Assembly (NCBI GenBank): GCA_900466005.1
Contig: UEGQ01000012.1
Location: 185,878-249,877, forward strand
DNA length: 64,000 nucleotides
Direction of reading: 5' to 3'
Source of the DNA: Hyphomicrobiales bacterium
GTDB taxonomy: Bacteria; Pseudomonadota; Alphaproteobacteria; Rhizobiales; Rhizobiaceae
Shown here: positions 1-9,091 of the stretch, piece by piece
Layout: the number at the start of each line of letters is the position of its first letter
Numbering within the stretch: the stretch's first letter is position 1
Made by a program: the position numbers and the translations under genes
The notes under the pieces: generated by a model
Database searches by the model: none
Told to the model about the DNA's origin: nothing
What the model saw: the letters and a program-made list of their open reading frames with translations, nothing else

Positions 1-92
1 TTGCTGAATTTTCGCCGAGATGACCGCAGCAGATCGGCCGTCTCCTCGCGCGCCATCGGGAATGGTCCCGAGCAACCGAAGGAGACAATACC

Positions 93-416
93 ATGGCCAC
101 CACGATCGCAACCCTGACGCAGAAGACCGACGGCACCCTCGAAGGCGTCTTCGCCACCATCCGGGTCAACGCCCCCATCGCCATCGTCCCGAATGCCAGC
201 AAGGCAAGCGAGGAAGCGCCCGACTACCGCGTCATCCACCGCAAGACCGGCTTCGAGATCGGCGCAGCGTGGAACCGCATCGCCCGACAGACCGGCGAGG
301 AATACCTCTCGGTCAAGCTGGAGGCTCCGGAGATCGGCGTCATCTTCGGTAACGTCGCTCCCGCACCCGGCGGCGATCCGAACCGCAAAGTGATCCTCTG
401 GAACAACCCGAACTGA
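93..416 (+). CDS. DUF736 family protein
   Basis: A 107-residue soluble protein recognised as DUF736 from its opening (MATTIATLTQK), the central stretch GAAWNRIARQTGEEYLSVKL and its length. DUF736 proteins are abundant on rhizobial plasmids and integrative elements, usually near transfer or replication genes; their function is not established. The ATG has an AAGGAGA Shine-Dalgarno sequence 8-10 bases upstream. It is transcribed towards the end of traG and closed by a strong hairpin just past its stop. Bases 1-92 before it hold no gene I can support. Confidence 0.85.
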   Translation: MATTIATLTQKTDGTLEGVFATIRVNAPIAIVPNASKASEEAPDYRVIHRKTGFEIGAAWNRIARQTGEEYLSVKLEAPEIGVIFGNVAPAPGGDPNRKVILWNNPN

Positions 417-426
417 GCCGAAAGCA

Positions 427-452
427 GCCGGCCCCGAGAAATCGGGGCCGGC
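427..452 (+). terminator. Strong hairpin after the DUF736 gene
   Basis: Perfect 11-bp inverted repeat GCCGGCCCCGA / TCGGGGCCGGC closed by a GAAA tetraloop, starting 11 bases past the DUF736 stop. Only a weak pyrimidine tract follows, so termination is inferred from position and stem strength. The remaining bases to 614 hold no gene. Confidence 0.6.
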
Positions 453-614
453 CTCGTCGCTTCTACAATTCTCCGATGTTGTCACCACCGGGTCGTCGCC
501 CCGTCCTCGGCAATCGCCCACTTCGTCTGCGGGTCTCCCGGGTTTTTCAAGTTCCGTGCCGAGAATCACGGACATCTGACCACCCGTGTTTTCTGTTACG
601 ACAGGCCTGAGGCC

Positions 615-2525
615 TCACCTCCTGGGGGTGACGAAGCGGCTGGTCTTTGCCGCTCGCTTCATGTCTTTCCGACGGAAATACATGGCTCGGCCGCAGCGAA
701 TGGGACTGTGCCCCTGCACGATGATAATCTGTTCGTCCTTGCGCATCGCCTGGGTGATCTCATGCGGCATGATCAACGGCCGGCGTTGGAAGCTCACGCT
801 CTCGGACTTGCGCGATGTGTTCCCCTTTGTAGCCCAGCCGATGCTGCGCGAGCTTCCCTTCACCTCCACCGTCATCTCGCCGCACAGCGCCGAAACATGG
901 CGGGCGGTGTCGAATGCCTTGATCGCGGCATAGGACGCGAAGGCGCAACCCTCGATCCATGACGTCGCGCCGTCCTTTCCGAAATGCCGCTCCAACTGAG
1001 CCACCGACTGGTACATCAGCATCATCGTGATGCCGTATTTTCGACCACGGTCGCGCGCTTCTTCGAGCAGGCGCATGTAGCCAAGGAGATCTGCTTCATC
1101 GAGCATGAAGAGAGCCCGGCGCTCGAAAACGCCGTCCGCCTGCACCATGGTGTTGATCAGGGAGCCGACGATGACACGCGCGATCCCCGGATACGAACGA
1201 AGGACCGAGGCAGGTAGGTTGAGGAAGACGTCCTTTGTGCCGCTGGCGATCTCGTTGGCCTTGAAGGCATTGCCGCATACGAGCGCGGCGTAGGCGTCCA
1301 GCGACAGCCATTGGGTATCCTTCGATGCAGTCGAATAGACGCCGCTGAACGTCTGTTCGGTCATGTTGGTGAAGACGCCCAAGGTTTCGCGGATGAACGC
1401 CGAGGCGGAGTGCTCCTGTATGTCGCGCAGCCTTGCCAGGACAGAGGGTTCCGGCTCGGACACGATTTGGCGCAGACTGCGCAGTGTCCGCTGGCCCGCA
1501 TATTCGGGCGAGAACATGACATGTGCCAGCAGACCGGTCAGGAGATTATGTGCCTGGTTCTGGAAATAGGAGGCGGTCGAGCTTTCCAGCCGCGCGCTTT
1601 CAGAAAGCAGCATATGCGCGATGGCGATGATGTCTTCTTCCTTGTGCCGTGACGTTTCTATTCCATCGAGAACATCGAAACCCATGATCGGGTTCGTCGG
1701 ATCGAGCACCATCACGTCCCGCCCGAGCACCCGGCTGCGGTGCTCAATGACCATCGGCGCGACCTCTGCAGATGGATCCAGGCAAATCAGCGGTCCCGTA
1801 TAGCGCAGGGCGGTCGGTACGACATTGCTGGTGGTCTTGTATCCTCCCGAGCCGGCAAAAAAGAGCATGTGCGTCGAGTCGAAGTCCTGTTTGAACGTCA
1901 GCAACGGGACCTTGCCGCCGCGGCCCCACGTGGCGGGATCGCCCGGGTCGAAGGGCAGTTTGTGGACGTTGTCTTTGTCGACGCGATAACGTTCGCCGAC
2001 GACGATTTCACCATCTGGCGGGAAAAGGCGTCCGGCCGCCGGCATCGGCAGCCAGTCCGCGTCTCCGAACGTCGCGCGACGCGCGCGCTTTACCGGTTCC
2101 CGCACGGCCGTGGACATGCGAGCAGCGATGCCGGCCGATATGAAGCCGCCGACCGCACCGATCACGGCTGCCATGTCGAGGAATGAGAGCGCCCGAGCCC
2201 ACGAAACCTCGCCGCTCGCCACGTAGGGCGCGAGTCTGCCGAACTCTCGCAGCCCATAGGATCCAGCCACTGCCAGGAAGCAAACTAGAGTCGCCATTGC
2301 GACAGGCTTCCGCCTGTGCATGGGCAGGATCGACACGCTCACAAGGCCGGCGAGTGGTCCGAGCAGGAGAGGCGGCAAGGGCGAGGCCCGCAGGAACCAG
2401 AACTGCGTGTGTCCGGACAGGTCGAGGGCGAGCCGCGACCAGTGCCATCCGACGACATAGACGGCCAGACCCGTCACGGCAACGGGTGCCAGGAAGACCA
2501 AACGTCTCCCTGTTTTCGCCATCAT
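615..2525 (-). CDS. traG: Conjugal transfer coupling protein TraG (VirD4-like)
   Basis: A 636-residue type IV coupling protein that would bring the relaxosome to the mating channel at the inner membrane. The N-terminus has several hydrophobic membrane segments (about residues 8-135). The cytoplasmic ATPase shows Walker A GSGGYKT at about 225-231 and Walker B ALFMLDEADLL. Length and order (traC-traD-traG, all minus) match the Ti-type TraG family. Its ATG overlaps the traD stop by 4 bases, indicating translational coupling. Recognition is strong. The partner channel in this window is the VirB system about 35 kb away. Confidence 0.95.
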   Translation of the reverse strand: MMAKTGRRLVFLAPVAVTGLAVYVVGWHWSRLALDLSGHTQFWFLRASPLPPLLLGPLAGLVSVSILPMHRRKPVAMATLVCFLAVAGSYGLREFGRLAPYVASGEVSWARALSFLDMAAVIGAVGGFISAGIAARMSTAVREPVKRARRATFGDADWLPMPAAGRLFPPDGEIVVGERYRVDKDNVHKLPFDPGDPATWGRGGKVPLLTFKQDFDSTHMLFFAGSGGYKTTSNVVPTALRYTGPLICLDPSAEVAPMVIEHRSRVLGRDVMVLDPTNPIMGFDVLDGIETSRHKEEDIIAIAHMLLSESARLESSTASYFQNQAHNLLTGLLAHVMFSPEYAGQRTLRSLRQIVSEPEPSVLARLRDIQEHSASAFIRETLGVFTNMTEQTFSGVYSTASKDTQWLSLDAYAALVCGNAFKANEIASGTKDVFLNLPASVLRSYPGIARVIVGSLINTMVQADGVFERRALFMLDEADLLGYMRLLEEARDRGRKYGITMMLMYQSVAQLERHFGKDGATSWIEGCAFASYAAIKAFDTARHVSALCGEMTVEVKGSSRSIGWATKGNTSRKSESVSFQRRPLIMPHEITQAMRKDEQIIIVQGHSPIRCGRAMYFRRKDMKRAAKTSRFVTPRR

Positions 2526-2752
2526 TCGGTCGCCTCCCCGATCGGGGACGGTGCTGCCGGCGGCTCCGCCCCGAACGCTTCCTCACCCGCCTTGCGCAGG
2601 CGTTGATGTTCCGGTGAATCAGGACCGAGCCTTGCCAGTTCGATGAGGCCGCCGAGCAGAAATGCCCTGTCGGCTCGGGCCAAACCCGCCTTGACCACGA
2701 TGCTGCCAAGCAGCAATCGCTCCCGCGTGTCGGTCTTCCGATCAATGGTCAT
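2522..2752 (-). CDS. traD: Conjugal transfer protein TraD
   Basis: A 76-residue small protein between traC and traG, beginning MTIDRKTDTRERLLLGS and containing GLARADRAFLLGGLIELA, characteristic of Ti-type TraD. TraD is thought to be an accessory relaxosome or coupling factor. I chose the start at 2752 over a longer in-frame reading to 2935 because the longer N-terminus lies inside traC in another frame and is unlike the family. It overlaps traC by 11 bases and traG by 4, so the three are probably one message. Confidence 0.85.
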   Translation of the reverse strand: MTIDRKTDTRERLLLGSIVVKAGLARADRAFLLGGLIELARLGPDSPEHQRLRKAGEEAFGAEPPAAPSPIGEATE

Positions 2753-3029
2753 GAGGAGCCTCCGCCGGCGCTCCAGTCTCGCCACTTGGCGAGCGATGCA
2801 ATGAAGTGCTTGCGGCGACGCTCGCCCTTCTTTCCGGTTTGCGAAATCGCGTCGCGATTTCGTCCACGATCCGTTCGACCTCTGCGTCGGCGATTTCCAT
2901 TTCCGCGAGCCCCGATTTGATCGCCGCACGGGCAAACCGCTCCGCCGATTTAACTACCAGAAATTCTCGTCGCTCTCTCAGCCGTTCCATCTGTGCGTCC
3001 AGATCGGAGATCGAAGATTTCGGCCTCAT
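2742..3029 (-). CDS. traC: Conjugal transfer protein TraC
   Basis: A 95-residue protein beginning MRPKSSISDLDAQMERLRERREFLVVKSAERFAR, with heptad-like charged helices; recognised as TraC, a small accessory factor of the TraA relaxosome in rhizobial and Ti plasmids. The start at 3029 has a GGAGG sequence 8-9 bases upstream; a longer in-frame reading to 3152 would run into the probable oriT region. It is the first gene of traC-traD-traG and is divergent from traA across the candidate oriT. Confidence 0.85.
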   Translation of the reverse strand: MRPKSSISDLDAQMERLRERREFLVVKSAERFARAAIKSGLAEMEIADAEVERIVDEIATRFRKPERRASVAASTSLHRSPSGETGAPAEAPHDH

Positions 3030-3164
3030 TTCCGTGCCTCCAACAATTCTACGGGATCGGTTGCGTCGATTATACAAACTAGAATAAATCAGTAAAATCG
3101 AATAGTCTAGGCCGGTCAGCAGGTGGCACGCGACGCTTTGGTTGACGGCCATCTGGCAGAAGGA

Positions 3165-3223
3165 CGAACCGGCCCCTCGGGTTCGGTCCGTCGAGGGCGC
3201 AATATACGTCGCTTCCGCGACGT
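3165..3223. other. Candidate origin of transfer (oriT)
   Basis: The traC-traA divergent gap is where Ti/rhizobial oriT normally lies. On the minus strand 3192-3206 reads GTATATTGCGCCCTC, resembling the Q-type nick region with its TGCGCCCT core. It adjoins a perfect inverted repeat ACGTCGC-TTCC-GCGACGT at 3206-3223. A second, weaker inverted repeat (CGAACC / GGTTCG) lies at about 3165-3186. The nick position itself is inferred from family similarity. Confidence 0.7.
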
Positions 3224-3247
3224 GCTCGAAGTGGTCTGGAGACGGTC

Positions 3248-6200
3248 TTGGCGATCATGTTCGTCAGAGCGCAGGTGATCAGCAGGGGAGCGGGACGCGG
3301 CGTCGTCTCGGCCGCCGCCTATCGCCACCGAGCCCGCATGACGGACGAGCTCACCGGAGAGACGTTCAGCTATCGCGGCGGGTCCCGCGAACTGGTACAC
3401 GAGGAGTTGGCATTGCCGGATCAGGCGCCGGAGTGGATCAGATCGCTCATCGACGGAAAGCCCGTGGCAAGGGCAAGCGAGGCTCTCTGGAATGCGGTAG
3501 ATGCCTTCGAGGCGCGGGCGGACGCACAGCTCGCCCGCGAGGTGATCATTGCTTTGCCGGAGGAACTGACGCGGTGCGAGAACATCGCGCTCGTCCGTGA
3601 GTTTGTCCATGATGCCCTCACCTCAAAAGGCATGGTGGCCGACTGGGTCTATCACGACAAGGACGGCAATCCGCACATCCATCTGATGACGACCTTGCGG
3701 CCCCTGACGGCGGGAGGCTTCGGACCGAAGAAGGTCCCTGTGCTTGACGGGAACGGCGAGCCATTGCGTGTCGTCACGCCGGGCAGGCCAAGCGGGAAGA
3801 TCGTCTACAGGCTCTGGGCTGGCGATAAGGAAACCATGAAGGAATGGAAGATCGCGTGGGCGGAAACCGCCAACCGGCATCTGACGCTTGCCGGCCATGA
3901 CATCCGCCTTGATGGTCGCCCCTATGCCGAACAGGGCCTGGAGGGGATGGCCCAAAGACACCTCGGGCCGGAGAAGGCGGCGCTCGTGCGCAGGGGCACG
4001 GAGATGTACTTCGCGCCCGCCGACCTGGCATACCGGCAGGCGATGTCCGATCGGCTTATGGGGGATCCCGAGCTTCTCCTCAGGCAGCTCGCAAATGAAC
4101 GCTCCACCTTTAGCGAGAGGGACATCGCCAGGGCGCTTCATCGCTACGTCGATGATCCGGTGGATTTCGCAAACATCCGCGCGCGGCTTATGAGCTCTGA
4201 CAGCCTGCTCCTGCTGAGGCCTCAGGGGCTTGCTGCCGAAAAGGGTCAGGTGACGGAACCGGCGATCTTCACGACGCGCGAGATCCTGCGCACCGAATAT
4301 GACATGGCACAGGCGGCGCGCATCCTGTCGAAGCGCCGTGGCTTTGCGATTTCGGTCGATGTGGTCGCCGCCGCGATTGCACAGATCGAACAGGATCCAC
4401 GAAAGCCCCTCCGGCTCGATCCGGAGCAGGTCGATGCCATCCGTCACGTGACGGGTGACCATGCCATCGCAGCGGTCGTCGGTCTTGCGGGCGCAGGCAA
4501 GTCGAGCCTGCTTTCGGCCGCGTGCATCGCCTGGGAAAGCGACAGCCGTCGGGTGATCGGCGCCGCACTTGCCGGCAAGGCGGCCGAAGGGCTGGAGGAC
4601 AGTTCGGGGATCAGATCGCGTACGTTGGCCTCCTGGGAACTGGCCTGGGCCTCCGGCCGGGAACAGCTCAAACGCGGTGACGTCCTCGTGATTGACGAAG
4701 CCGGCATGATCTCCTCACAACAAATGTCACGCGTCCTCGACTTCGTCGCGAGGGCAAGGGCAAAGGTCGTGCTCGTCGGCGACGCCATGCAGTTGCAGCC
4801 GATCCAGGCGGGCGCGGCATTCAGGGCAATGACTGAACGGATCGGCTTTGCAGAACTGTCCGGAGTGCGCCGCCAGCGCGATGCCTGGGCTCGTCACGCA
4901 TCGCGTCTGTTTGCGCGCGGCAGGGTCGAGGAGGGCCTTGATGCCTACGCCCAACGAGGCCGCATTATCGAGTCCGAAACACGTCCTGATGTCATCGAGC
5001 GCCTTGTTGCCGACTGGGCCGAAGCCCGCAGCGACCTCATCAGGAAGTCCGCCGCAATTGAACAACCAAGCCGCCCACGCGGTGACGAACTGCTCGTCCT
5101 TGCCCACACCAACGATGATGTTCGAGAGCTTAACGAGACCTTGCGCAACGTAATTATCGGTGAGGGCGCTTTGACCGGCGCGCGTCAATTCCAGACGGCG
5201 CGTGGCCGTCGCGAATTCGCTGCCGGCGACCGCATCATCTTCCTTGAGAACGCCCGTTTCGTCGAGCCGCGGGCGAAATCGTGCGGCCCTCAATATATCA
5301 GGAACGGCATGCTCGGCACGGTCGTTTCAACCGGCAGCAAACGAGGCGATCCGCTTCTGACGGTGCGCCTCGACAACGGCCGTGACCTCGTCATCAGCGA
5401 GGACAGCTACCGCAACGTCGATCACGGTTATGCCGCGACCATCCATAAGTCCCAAGGGTCGACGGTGGAGCGGACCTTCGTGCTCGCGACCGGGATGATG
5501 GATCAGCACCTGACCTATGTGGCAATGACACGCCATCGCGACCGCGCCGATCTCTATGCCGCGAAGGAAGATTTTGAACCGAAGCGGGACTGGGACCGCA
5601 AGCCCCGCGTCGATCATGCCGCCGGCGTCACCGGCGAGCTTGTGGCGGCCGGACGAGCCAGGTTCCGCCCCACTGAGCAGGATACGGAAGAGAGCCCTTA
5701 TGCCGACGTGATGGCGGACGACGGAACCGTCCATCGGCTTTGGGGCGTGAGCCTGCCGAAGGCGCTCAAGGAGGGTGGCATTTCAAAAGGCGACACGGTC
5801 ACGCTGCGAAAGGACGGCGTGGAGCGGGTCAAGGTCAAGGTTCCCGTTACCGATGAGAACACCGGGCAAAGGCGCTTCGAGGAAAGGGAGGTCGACCGAA
5901 ACGTATGGACCGCAAGGCAGATCGAAACTGCCGATAGACGCCGGGAGAGGATCGAGCGGGAAAGCCGAAGGCCGGAGTTGTTCAAGCAACTTGTCGAGCG
6001 CCTCGGCCGATCCGGGGCGAAGACCACGACCCTCGATTTTGAAAGCGAGGAGGGTTATCAGGCGCACGCCCGCGATTTCGCACGTCGGCGCGGGATCGAC
6101 ACACTCGCCAACGCCACAGCCGGGATGGAGGAAGGCGTTGCCCGGCGACTGGCGTGGATTGCGGAAAAGCGCGGGCAGGTGGCTAAGCTCTGGGAGCGGG

Positions 6201-7879
6201 CGAGCGTTGCACTCGGCTTTGCGATTGAGCGCGAACGACGTGTCTCGTACAACGAGGGACGGACCGCATCGCTCTCGCCCGAAAACGCGTTGCGTGAAGC
6301 GGGAATCCCGTTGGGTGAAAAATATCTCATCCCGCCCACCACGAAATTCTCCCGCAGCGTCGAGGAGGATGCACGTCTTGCTCAGGTCTCCTCGCAGCGG
6401 TGGAAGGAACGTGAGGCCATCCTGCGCCCAGTGCTCACCCGGATCTATCGCGACCCGGATCGCGCGATGTCGGCGTTGAACGCGCTCGCATCGGCCGCCA
6501 GGATTGAGCCGCGCGAGCTTGCCGATGGTCTCAGGTCTGCACCAGAACGCCTCGGCCGTCTGCGCGGTTCCGACCTGATCATCGATGGTCGTGCAGCCCG
6601 CAATGAGCGCAGAGGTGCAATGGCCGCCGTATCAGCGATGTTGCCGTTGGCGCGTGCGCATGCGGTCGAGTTTTGCAGGCAGGCAGGATGCTTTGCCAGG
6701 GGTGAGCAGCAGCGGCGTGCACATATGGCATTGTCGGTCCCTGCGCTCTCGAGACAGGCAATGGCGCGTCTTGTCGAAATCGAGACCGTCCGCGAACGCG
6801 GTGGGAATGATGCCTACAAAACGGCCTTCACCTATGCCGCCGAGGACCGTCCGCTGGTTCGGGAGGTCAAAGCCGCCGACGAGGCGCTGACCGCGCGCTT
6901 CGGCTCTGACGCGTTCACCGAAAAGGCGCGTGCAGTTGCCGAACGCAAGATGCTCGAACGGATGCCTGAGGATCTTCATCCAGAGCGTCGGGAGGCGCTT
7001 GTCCGGCTCTTTCGCGCCGTAAGGCGCTTTGCCGATGAACAGCAGCTGGCCGAGAGGCACGACCGCTCGAAGATCGTTGCCGGCGCGAGCATCGCGGCCA
7101 CGAGCGGGCCTGCCAACATGCTGCCGATCCTCGCTGCCGTGACGGAGTTCAAAACAACGATTGCGGATGAGGCGAGGGAGCGCGCACTCGCCTCTGTGCC
7201 CTACCGGGATAATCGGCTCGCACTCGCCGAGACGGCTAGCCGTATATGGCGCGATCCCGCAGGCGCCGTCGACAAGATCGAGGCCTTGATCATGGAGGGC
7301 TTTGCCGGCGAGAGGATCGCTGCAGCCGTGGCCAACGACCCGTCTGCGTACGGTGCGTTGCGCGGCTCGAGTCGCCTGATGAACCGAATGCTTGCCTCCG
7401 GCGCAGAACGGAAGGAGGCACAGCGTTCGGTCGCGCAAGCGAGCGTCCGTCTGCGCGCTCTCGCGGCGGCTTACGTCGGCGCCTTCGCCGCGGAGCGCCG
7501 AGCGGTCGCGGAGGAACGACGCAGCATGGCCGTCGCCGTTCCCGGATTGTCGCAAGCCGCCGAAGAAGCCCTGCGGACCTTCGCGAGACGAATGAAGGAC
7601 AAGGCCATAATACCCCGCGCGTCCTCAGCTTTCCTCGATCCCCTGGTACGACGCGAGTTGGCGTCCGTCAGCCGGGCACTCGACGAGCGGTTTGGCAAAG
7701 GCGCAATTCGGCGGGGCGAGCGGGAGATCATCAAGCGGGTACCGCCGGCGCAACGTCGCGCTCTGGAAGCGATGCTCGAAAAACTGAAAGCGTTGCAGCA
7801 AATCACGTGGGTGGAAGGCTTCGAGACCGTTCACGATCGTACCCCTCGGCCAAACAGGGGGTATGACATCGGTCGATGA
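3248..7879 (+). CDS. traA: Conjugative relaxase-helicase TraA
   Basis: A 1543-residue Ti-type TraA (MobA/MobL, MOB-Q relaxase fused to a TraI-like helicase). It nicks oriT and unwinds the transferred strand. The N-terminal relaxase has MFVRAQVISRGAGRG, AAAYRHRARM and the metal-binding HIHLMTT at about residue 142. Walker A GLAGAGKSS lies at about 412, followed by VLVIDEAGMIS and a UvrD-like motif GYAATIHKSQGST near 730. The TTG start at 3248 has GGAG 6 bases upstream; an ATG four codons later (3257) is an alternative. No traF, traB or traH follows, unlike Ti plasmids. Confidence 0.95.
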   Translation: MAIMFVRAQVISRGAGRGVVSAAAYRHRARMTDELTGETFSYRGGSRELVHEELALPDQAPEWIRSLIDGKPVARASEALWNAVDAFEARADAQLAREVIIALPEELTRCENIALVREFVHDALTSKGMVADWVYHDKDGNPHIHLMTTLRPLTAGGFGPKKVPVLDGNGEPLRVVTPGRPSGKIVYRLWAGDKETMKEWKIAWAETANRHLTLAGHDIRLDGRPYAEQGLEGMAQRHLGPEKAALVRRGTEMYFAPADLAYRQAMSDRLMGDPELLLRQLANERSTFSERDIARALHRYVDDPVDFANIRARLMSSDSLLLLRPQGLAAEKGQVTEPAIFTTREILRTEYDMAQAARILSKRRGFAISVDVVAAAIAQIEQDPRKPLRLDPEQVDAIRHVTGDHAIAAVVGLAGAGKSSLLSAACIAWESDSRRVIGAALAGKAAEGLEDSSGIRSRTLASWELAWASGREQLKRGDVLVIDEAGMISSQQMSRVLDFVARARAKVVLVGDAMQLQPIQAGAAFRAMTERIGFAELSGVRRQRDAWARHASRLFARGRVEEGLDAYAQRGRIIESETRPDVIERLVADWAEARSDLIRKSAAIEQPSRPRGDELLVLAHTNDDVRELNETLRNVIIGEGALTGARQFQTARGRREFAAGDRIIFLENARFVEPRAKSCGPQYIRNGMLGTVVSTGSKRGDPLLTVRLDNGRDLVISEDSYRNVDHGYAATIHKSQGSTVERTFVLATGMMDQHLTYVAMTRHRDRADLYAAKEDFEPKRDWDRKPRVDHAAGVTGELVAAGRARFRPTEQDTEESPYADVMADDGTVHRLWGVSLPKALKEGGISKGDTVTLRKDGVERVKVKVPVTDENTGQRRFEEREVDRNVWTARQIETADRRRERIERESRRPELFKQLVERLGRSGAKTTTLDFESEEGYQAHARDFARRRGIDTLANATAGMEEGVARRLAWIAEKRGQVAKLWERASVALGFAIERERRVSYNEGRTASLSPENALREAGIPLGEKYLIPPTTKFSRSVEEDARLAQVSSQRWKEREAILRPVLTRIYRDPDRAMSALNALASAARIEPRELADGLRSAPERLGRLRGSDLIIDGRAARNERRGAMAAVSAMLPLARAHAVEFCRQAGCFARGEQQRRAHMALSVPALSRQAMARLVEIETVRERGGNDAYKTAFTYAAEDRPLVREVKAADEALTARFGSDAFTEKARAVAERKMLERMPEDLHPERREALVRLFRAVRRFADEQQLAERHDRSKIVAGASIAATSGPANMLPILAAVTEFKTTIADEARERALASVPYRDNRLALAETASRIWRDPAGAVDKIEALIMEGFAGERIAAAVANDPSAYGALRGSSRLMNRMLASGAERKEAQRSVAQASVRLRALAAAYVGAFAAERRAVAEERRSMAVAVPGLSQAAEEALRTFARRMKDKAIIPRASSAFLDPLVRRELASVSRALDERFGKGAIRRGEREIIKRVPPAQRRALEAMLEKLKALQQITWVEGFETVHDRTPRPNRGYDIGR

Positions 7880-8115
7880 CGGCGATGCAGGTAGTCATCT
7901 TGAGGCGCAAGGTCCCAGTTTTTGCGCGTCATCGATCAAGGCCCCACCGCCTTCGTCCGGCGCCATAATACTCTGGGGTTCCGAACGGCCTCGACTGCGG
8001 CATCCGATCCATGCAATGGCACGAGCTTTCAGAGTTAGTCCGGGCGTATTTCTTTCTGCGGACGAACACGTCGTCGGTGGCGTCGGGGCCTGCCGGTGGA
8101 GCCGGTTTCCGCCTC

Positions 8116-8146
8116 GCATTTGCCGGGCGGGCTGCCCGGCAAATGC
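8116..8146. terminator. Perfect 13-bp hairpin between traA and the cupredoxin gene
   Basis: GCATTTGCCGGGC and its exact complement separated by GGGCT. It sits 7 bases past the cupredoxin stop (minus) and 236 bases past the traA stop (plus), so it probably ends transcription from one or both sides. There is no clear U-tract on either strand. The rest of 7880-8153 shows nothing I can support. Confidence 0.6.
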
Positions 8147-8153
8147 TCTCTTC

Positions 8154-8486
8154 TCAGGCGATGACCTTGATCCGCCCCTTCATGTTCGGGTGCCATCGGC
8201 AGAAGTAGTCCACGGTGTCACCCGGCGCGACCACATGTGTCGCCGATTTTCCAGGTGGGATCAGGACCTCCCAGCCGCCCTTGACCGTGGCGGTGTGCGC
8301 AAAGGGATCCCGGTTGGTCCATTCGATGGTCTCACCGACCCCCACCTCGATTTCAGCGGGGGTGAAAGCGAGCTTCTCGACGGCGACATGCACCGTGCCG
8401 TCGTGCGCTTTGGCCACCGCTTGGACGGTCAATAGCATCGGTCCGGCAAGCAGAAGGCTTCTGCGACGGATGAGGGTTGCGGTCAT
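8154..8486 (-). CDS. Amicyanin-like periplasmic cupredoxin
   Basis: A 110-residue blue-copper protein. A signal peptide with RRRSLLLAGPMLL (Sec or Tat type, residues 7-27) directs export. Type 1 copper ligands are visible as H64 (AHTATV) and the C-terminal loop C96-x2-H99-x2-M102, the spacing of amicyanin/pseudoazurin-like proteins. It probably shuttles electrons or binds copper in the periplasm; the partner is unknown. Its ATG overlaps the DUF4142 stop by 4 bases, so the pair is one operon read from the GGAAC promoter at 9065-9089. Confidence 0.85.
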   Translation of the reverse strand: MTATLIRRRSLLLAGPMLLTVQAVAKAHDGTVHVAVEKLAFTPAEIEVGVGETIEWTNRDPFAHTATVKGGWEVLIPPGKSATHVVAPGDTVDYFCRWHPNMKGRIKVIA

Positions 8487-9004
8487 TTCAGACCTGCCGC
8501 GACGTATTCGGCATGCTGCTCGTGGCCTTGGAAGAGCTTGAGGCCGGTCTCGAGCAGGCCTTTCAACTCGGCGTTCTGTGCCGAGGGTATCAGCACGGTC
8601 TCGAGTGCTCCGTTGACCTGCTTGTGGTAGGCGACCTCGTTCTCGATATAGGCCTTGTCGAAGGCAGCGCCGTCGAGCTTGGCGAGTTCTGCACGTTTGT
8701 CCTCGGCGACCTTGGCAAGCGCCTGGCTTGTGGCATTGTCCTCGGGCGTGACGTTCAGCTTCTTCACGAGCGCGAGTGCCATGTCATTCACCGCCTCATG
8801 GTCCTTCTGCATGGACTCTGCAAAGGCTTTGACATCCGCATTGGTCGTCTTGGAAAGGGCGAGCTTGGCAGCTTCGACGTCGATGACGCCGGCGCTGTAG
8901 GCGATATGAGCGATCTGAGGATCGCTCGGCGCGTCGGCGGCCGAGGCGAGCGGGGCAATGAGCATGAGGCAGGCGGCACCGGCCGCGGCGATAAGCGTTT
9001 TCAT
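8483..9004 (-). CDS. DUF4142 domain exported protein
   Basis: A 173-residue protein with a clear Sec signal peptide (residues 1-22, ending ASA). The mature part is a helical DUF4142 domain with paired helices (SKTTNADVKAFAESMQKDHEAVN and ENEVAYHKQVNGALETVLIP). The family is ferritin-like in fold and periplasmic or outer-membrane associated; its activity is not established. It is first in a two-gene operon with the cupredoxin and is preceded by the ECF-type promoter element just downstream of the sigma factor gene, so it is a likely sigma target. Confidence 0.85.
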   Translation of the reverse strand: MKTLIAAAGAACLMLIAPLASAADAPSDPQIAHIAYSAGVIDVEAAKLALSKTTNADVKAFAESMQKDHEAVNDMALALVKKLNVTPEDNATSQALAKVAEDKRAELAKLDGAAFDKAYIENEVAYHKQVNGALETVLIPSAQNAELKGLLETGLKLFQGHEQHAEYVAAGLK

Positions 9005-9064
9005 CGGGGTCTCCTTGGCGCCGGCATTATGCGTGGGCGCTTGTTTTCGGTTGGCACTGCATTT

Positions 9065-9089
9065 GATGCCGGCCAGTCGTGGAGGTTCC
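9065..9089 (-). promoter_or_regulatory. ECF-type promoter element before the DUF4142-cupredoxin operon
   Basis: On the minus strand, GGAAC (9089-9085), 16 bases, then CATC (9068-9065), about 60 bases before the DUF4142 start. The element before the sigma gene itself has the same GGAACCT start, spacing and GGCCGGCATC end. GGAAC is the classic ECF -35 sequence. Assignment to the adjacent sigma factor is inference. Confidence 0.6.
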
Positions 9090-9091
9090 CG

